The translations under genes and the position numbers were made by a program. From the NCBI GenBank assembly GCA_017507125.1, contig JAFWBQ010000095.1, positions 1 to 59,256 on the forward strand: 59,256 bases of DNA. Direction: 5' to 3'. Shown one piece after another: positions 58,746 through 59,256 of the stretch; the stretch's first letter is position 1; every line of letters starts with the position of its first letter. The notes beneath the pieces are model-generated. The model was not told where the DNA came from, did no database searches, and worked only from the letters and a program-made list of their open reading frames with translations. Source of the DNA: Lentisphaeria bacterium. GTDB taxonomy: Bacteria; Verrucomicrobiota; Lentisphaeria; Victivallales; Victivallaceae.

Positions 58746-59256
58746 AAAAATCCGCTCCCGGCGTCCCGACAACATCTTGCCTTTTTTGTATGGAGGAGTG
58801 TAAAAAGTAAAAAATATTCTTATTTTTTTCTTGCAAATCGCGTTGTTATGCAGTATACTATAATAAGTGCATTTTTTTCAGTAAAACATTGTTTCCGGTG
58901 ATTTTACCGGAAACATTATGACTTTTGAAATTGCCAAAAAAATATAAAATTTTTTGACAGCACTGTAAGAATTTCATCGTTGCATCGTCTGAAATAATGC
59001 AGGAACATCATTGAGGAAAATCAGACTGCGGAAATTTTTCGGAATGAACAAGGCTTTGTAACTTTTTCGTGTTAACATTACGTCTGCAGAACAGACAACA
59101 ACAGAAAGGATTGAAAGGCAGTGTCCTAAATTTTGCGCACATTTTATTTTGACCGATTATCAAAACCATGTACGTTTTGTTTACTATATCACCAAGATTC
59201 CATTTTACAAGCGAGATATTGACGAGTTCCCCATTTTGTCGTAGAAATATGCCGTA
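58746..59256. other. Non-coding right end with promoter and palindrome
   Basis: About 510 bp without a gene called. A promoter reads rightward: TTGCAA (58831-58836), 17-nt spacer, TATACT (58854-58859). It is followed by GTTTCCGGT-GATTTT-ACCGGAAAC (58891-58914), a 9-bp hairpin without T run, and then AT-rich text. Open frames near the end are unsupported fragments. This could be the long leader of a gene beyond the window. Confidence 0.4.

Noticed and set aside
59100..59256. End of a coding region or transposon at the right edge
   Set aside because: Short open stretches on both strands lack starts, ribosome-binding sites and family motifs; no inverted terminal repeat pair is visible inside the window.

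Overview
The window reads as chromosome of a Gram-negative bacterium of the PVC superphylum, most likely a gut-type Lentisphaerota (Victivallis-like). Pointers are large secreted right-handed beta-helix proteins, a class I lysyl-tRNA synthetase, a PPi-dependent phosphofructokinase, tandem secretin-like proteins, fused Bat proteins, a TibC-like heptosyltransferase and a gadCB acid-resistance pair. No single gene proves the phylum. I saw no rRNA gene, no convincing tRNA gene and no CRISPR array.

Layout. 1-1526 (minus): edge of a probable mobile element, with a second sliding-clamp-like protein (cut by the window end) and two membrane proteins; the start codon of the first lies in a perfect inverted repeat. 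2063-4632 (plus): a strong promoter, a 36-codon leader peptide with nine Ile, alternating hairpins, then an XRE-cupin-acyl-CoA synthetase fusion. 4703-5938 (minus): DUF1294 and a CsgG/FlgO-like membrane protein. 6171-14688 (minus): dnaN-recF-TSCPD-beta-helix-118 aa protein-beta-helix as one tight series, headed by an AT-rich spacer (14689-15515) that may be the replication origin. 15516-19946 (plus): PocR-AraC regulator, heptosyltransferase, a 119-nt 6S-like RNA candidate and lysK with a structured leader. 20160-20423: RRM protein with a ~320-nt leader. 21017-26684 (minus): a five-gene phage tail-fibre-like cassette without head, packaging or integration genes.

26871-33379 (plus): gadC-gadB, a small Cys-rich secreted protein and two secretin-like proteins. 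33535-37948 (plus): glycogen operon (small CBM48 protein, glucan phosphorylase, glycogen synthase). 38061-42563 (minus): BatB/C and BatD/E fusions. 42745-43908 (minus): reductase/epimerase-like enzyme. 44072-52171 (minus): pfp-gatC-gatA-ruvC-ligA-truB and an acidic unknown protein. 52309-53817: lone solute-binding protein. 53978-56908 (minus): nadB-pcnB. 57039-58745 (plus): lnt.

Promoters are easy to read: a TTGnnA-like box, usually exactly 17 nt, then a TATATT-like box, in several cases preceded by GGTG. Many terminators have two tiers: a long outer stem and a small inner one. The most promising points for new biology are the Ile-rich leader/attenuator ahead of the XRE-cupin-synthetase fusion, the start-codon-sequestering switch at 1523-1585, the 6S-like RNA at 17995-18113, the isolated tail-fibre cassette, and secreted beta-helix genes inside a dnaN-recF operon.
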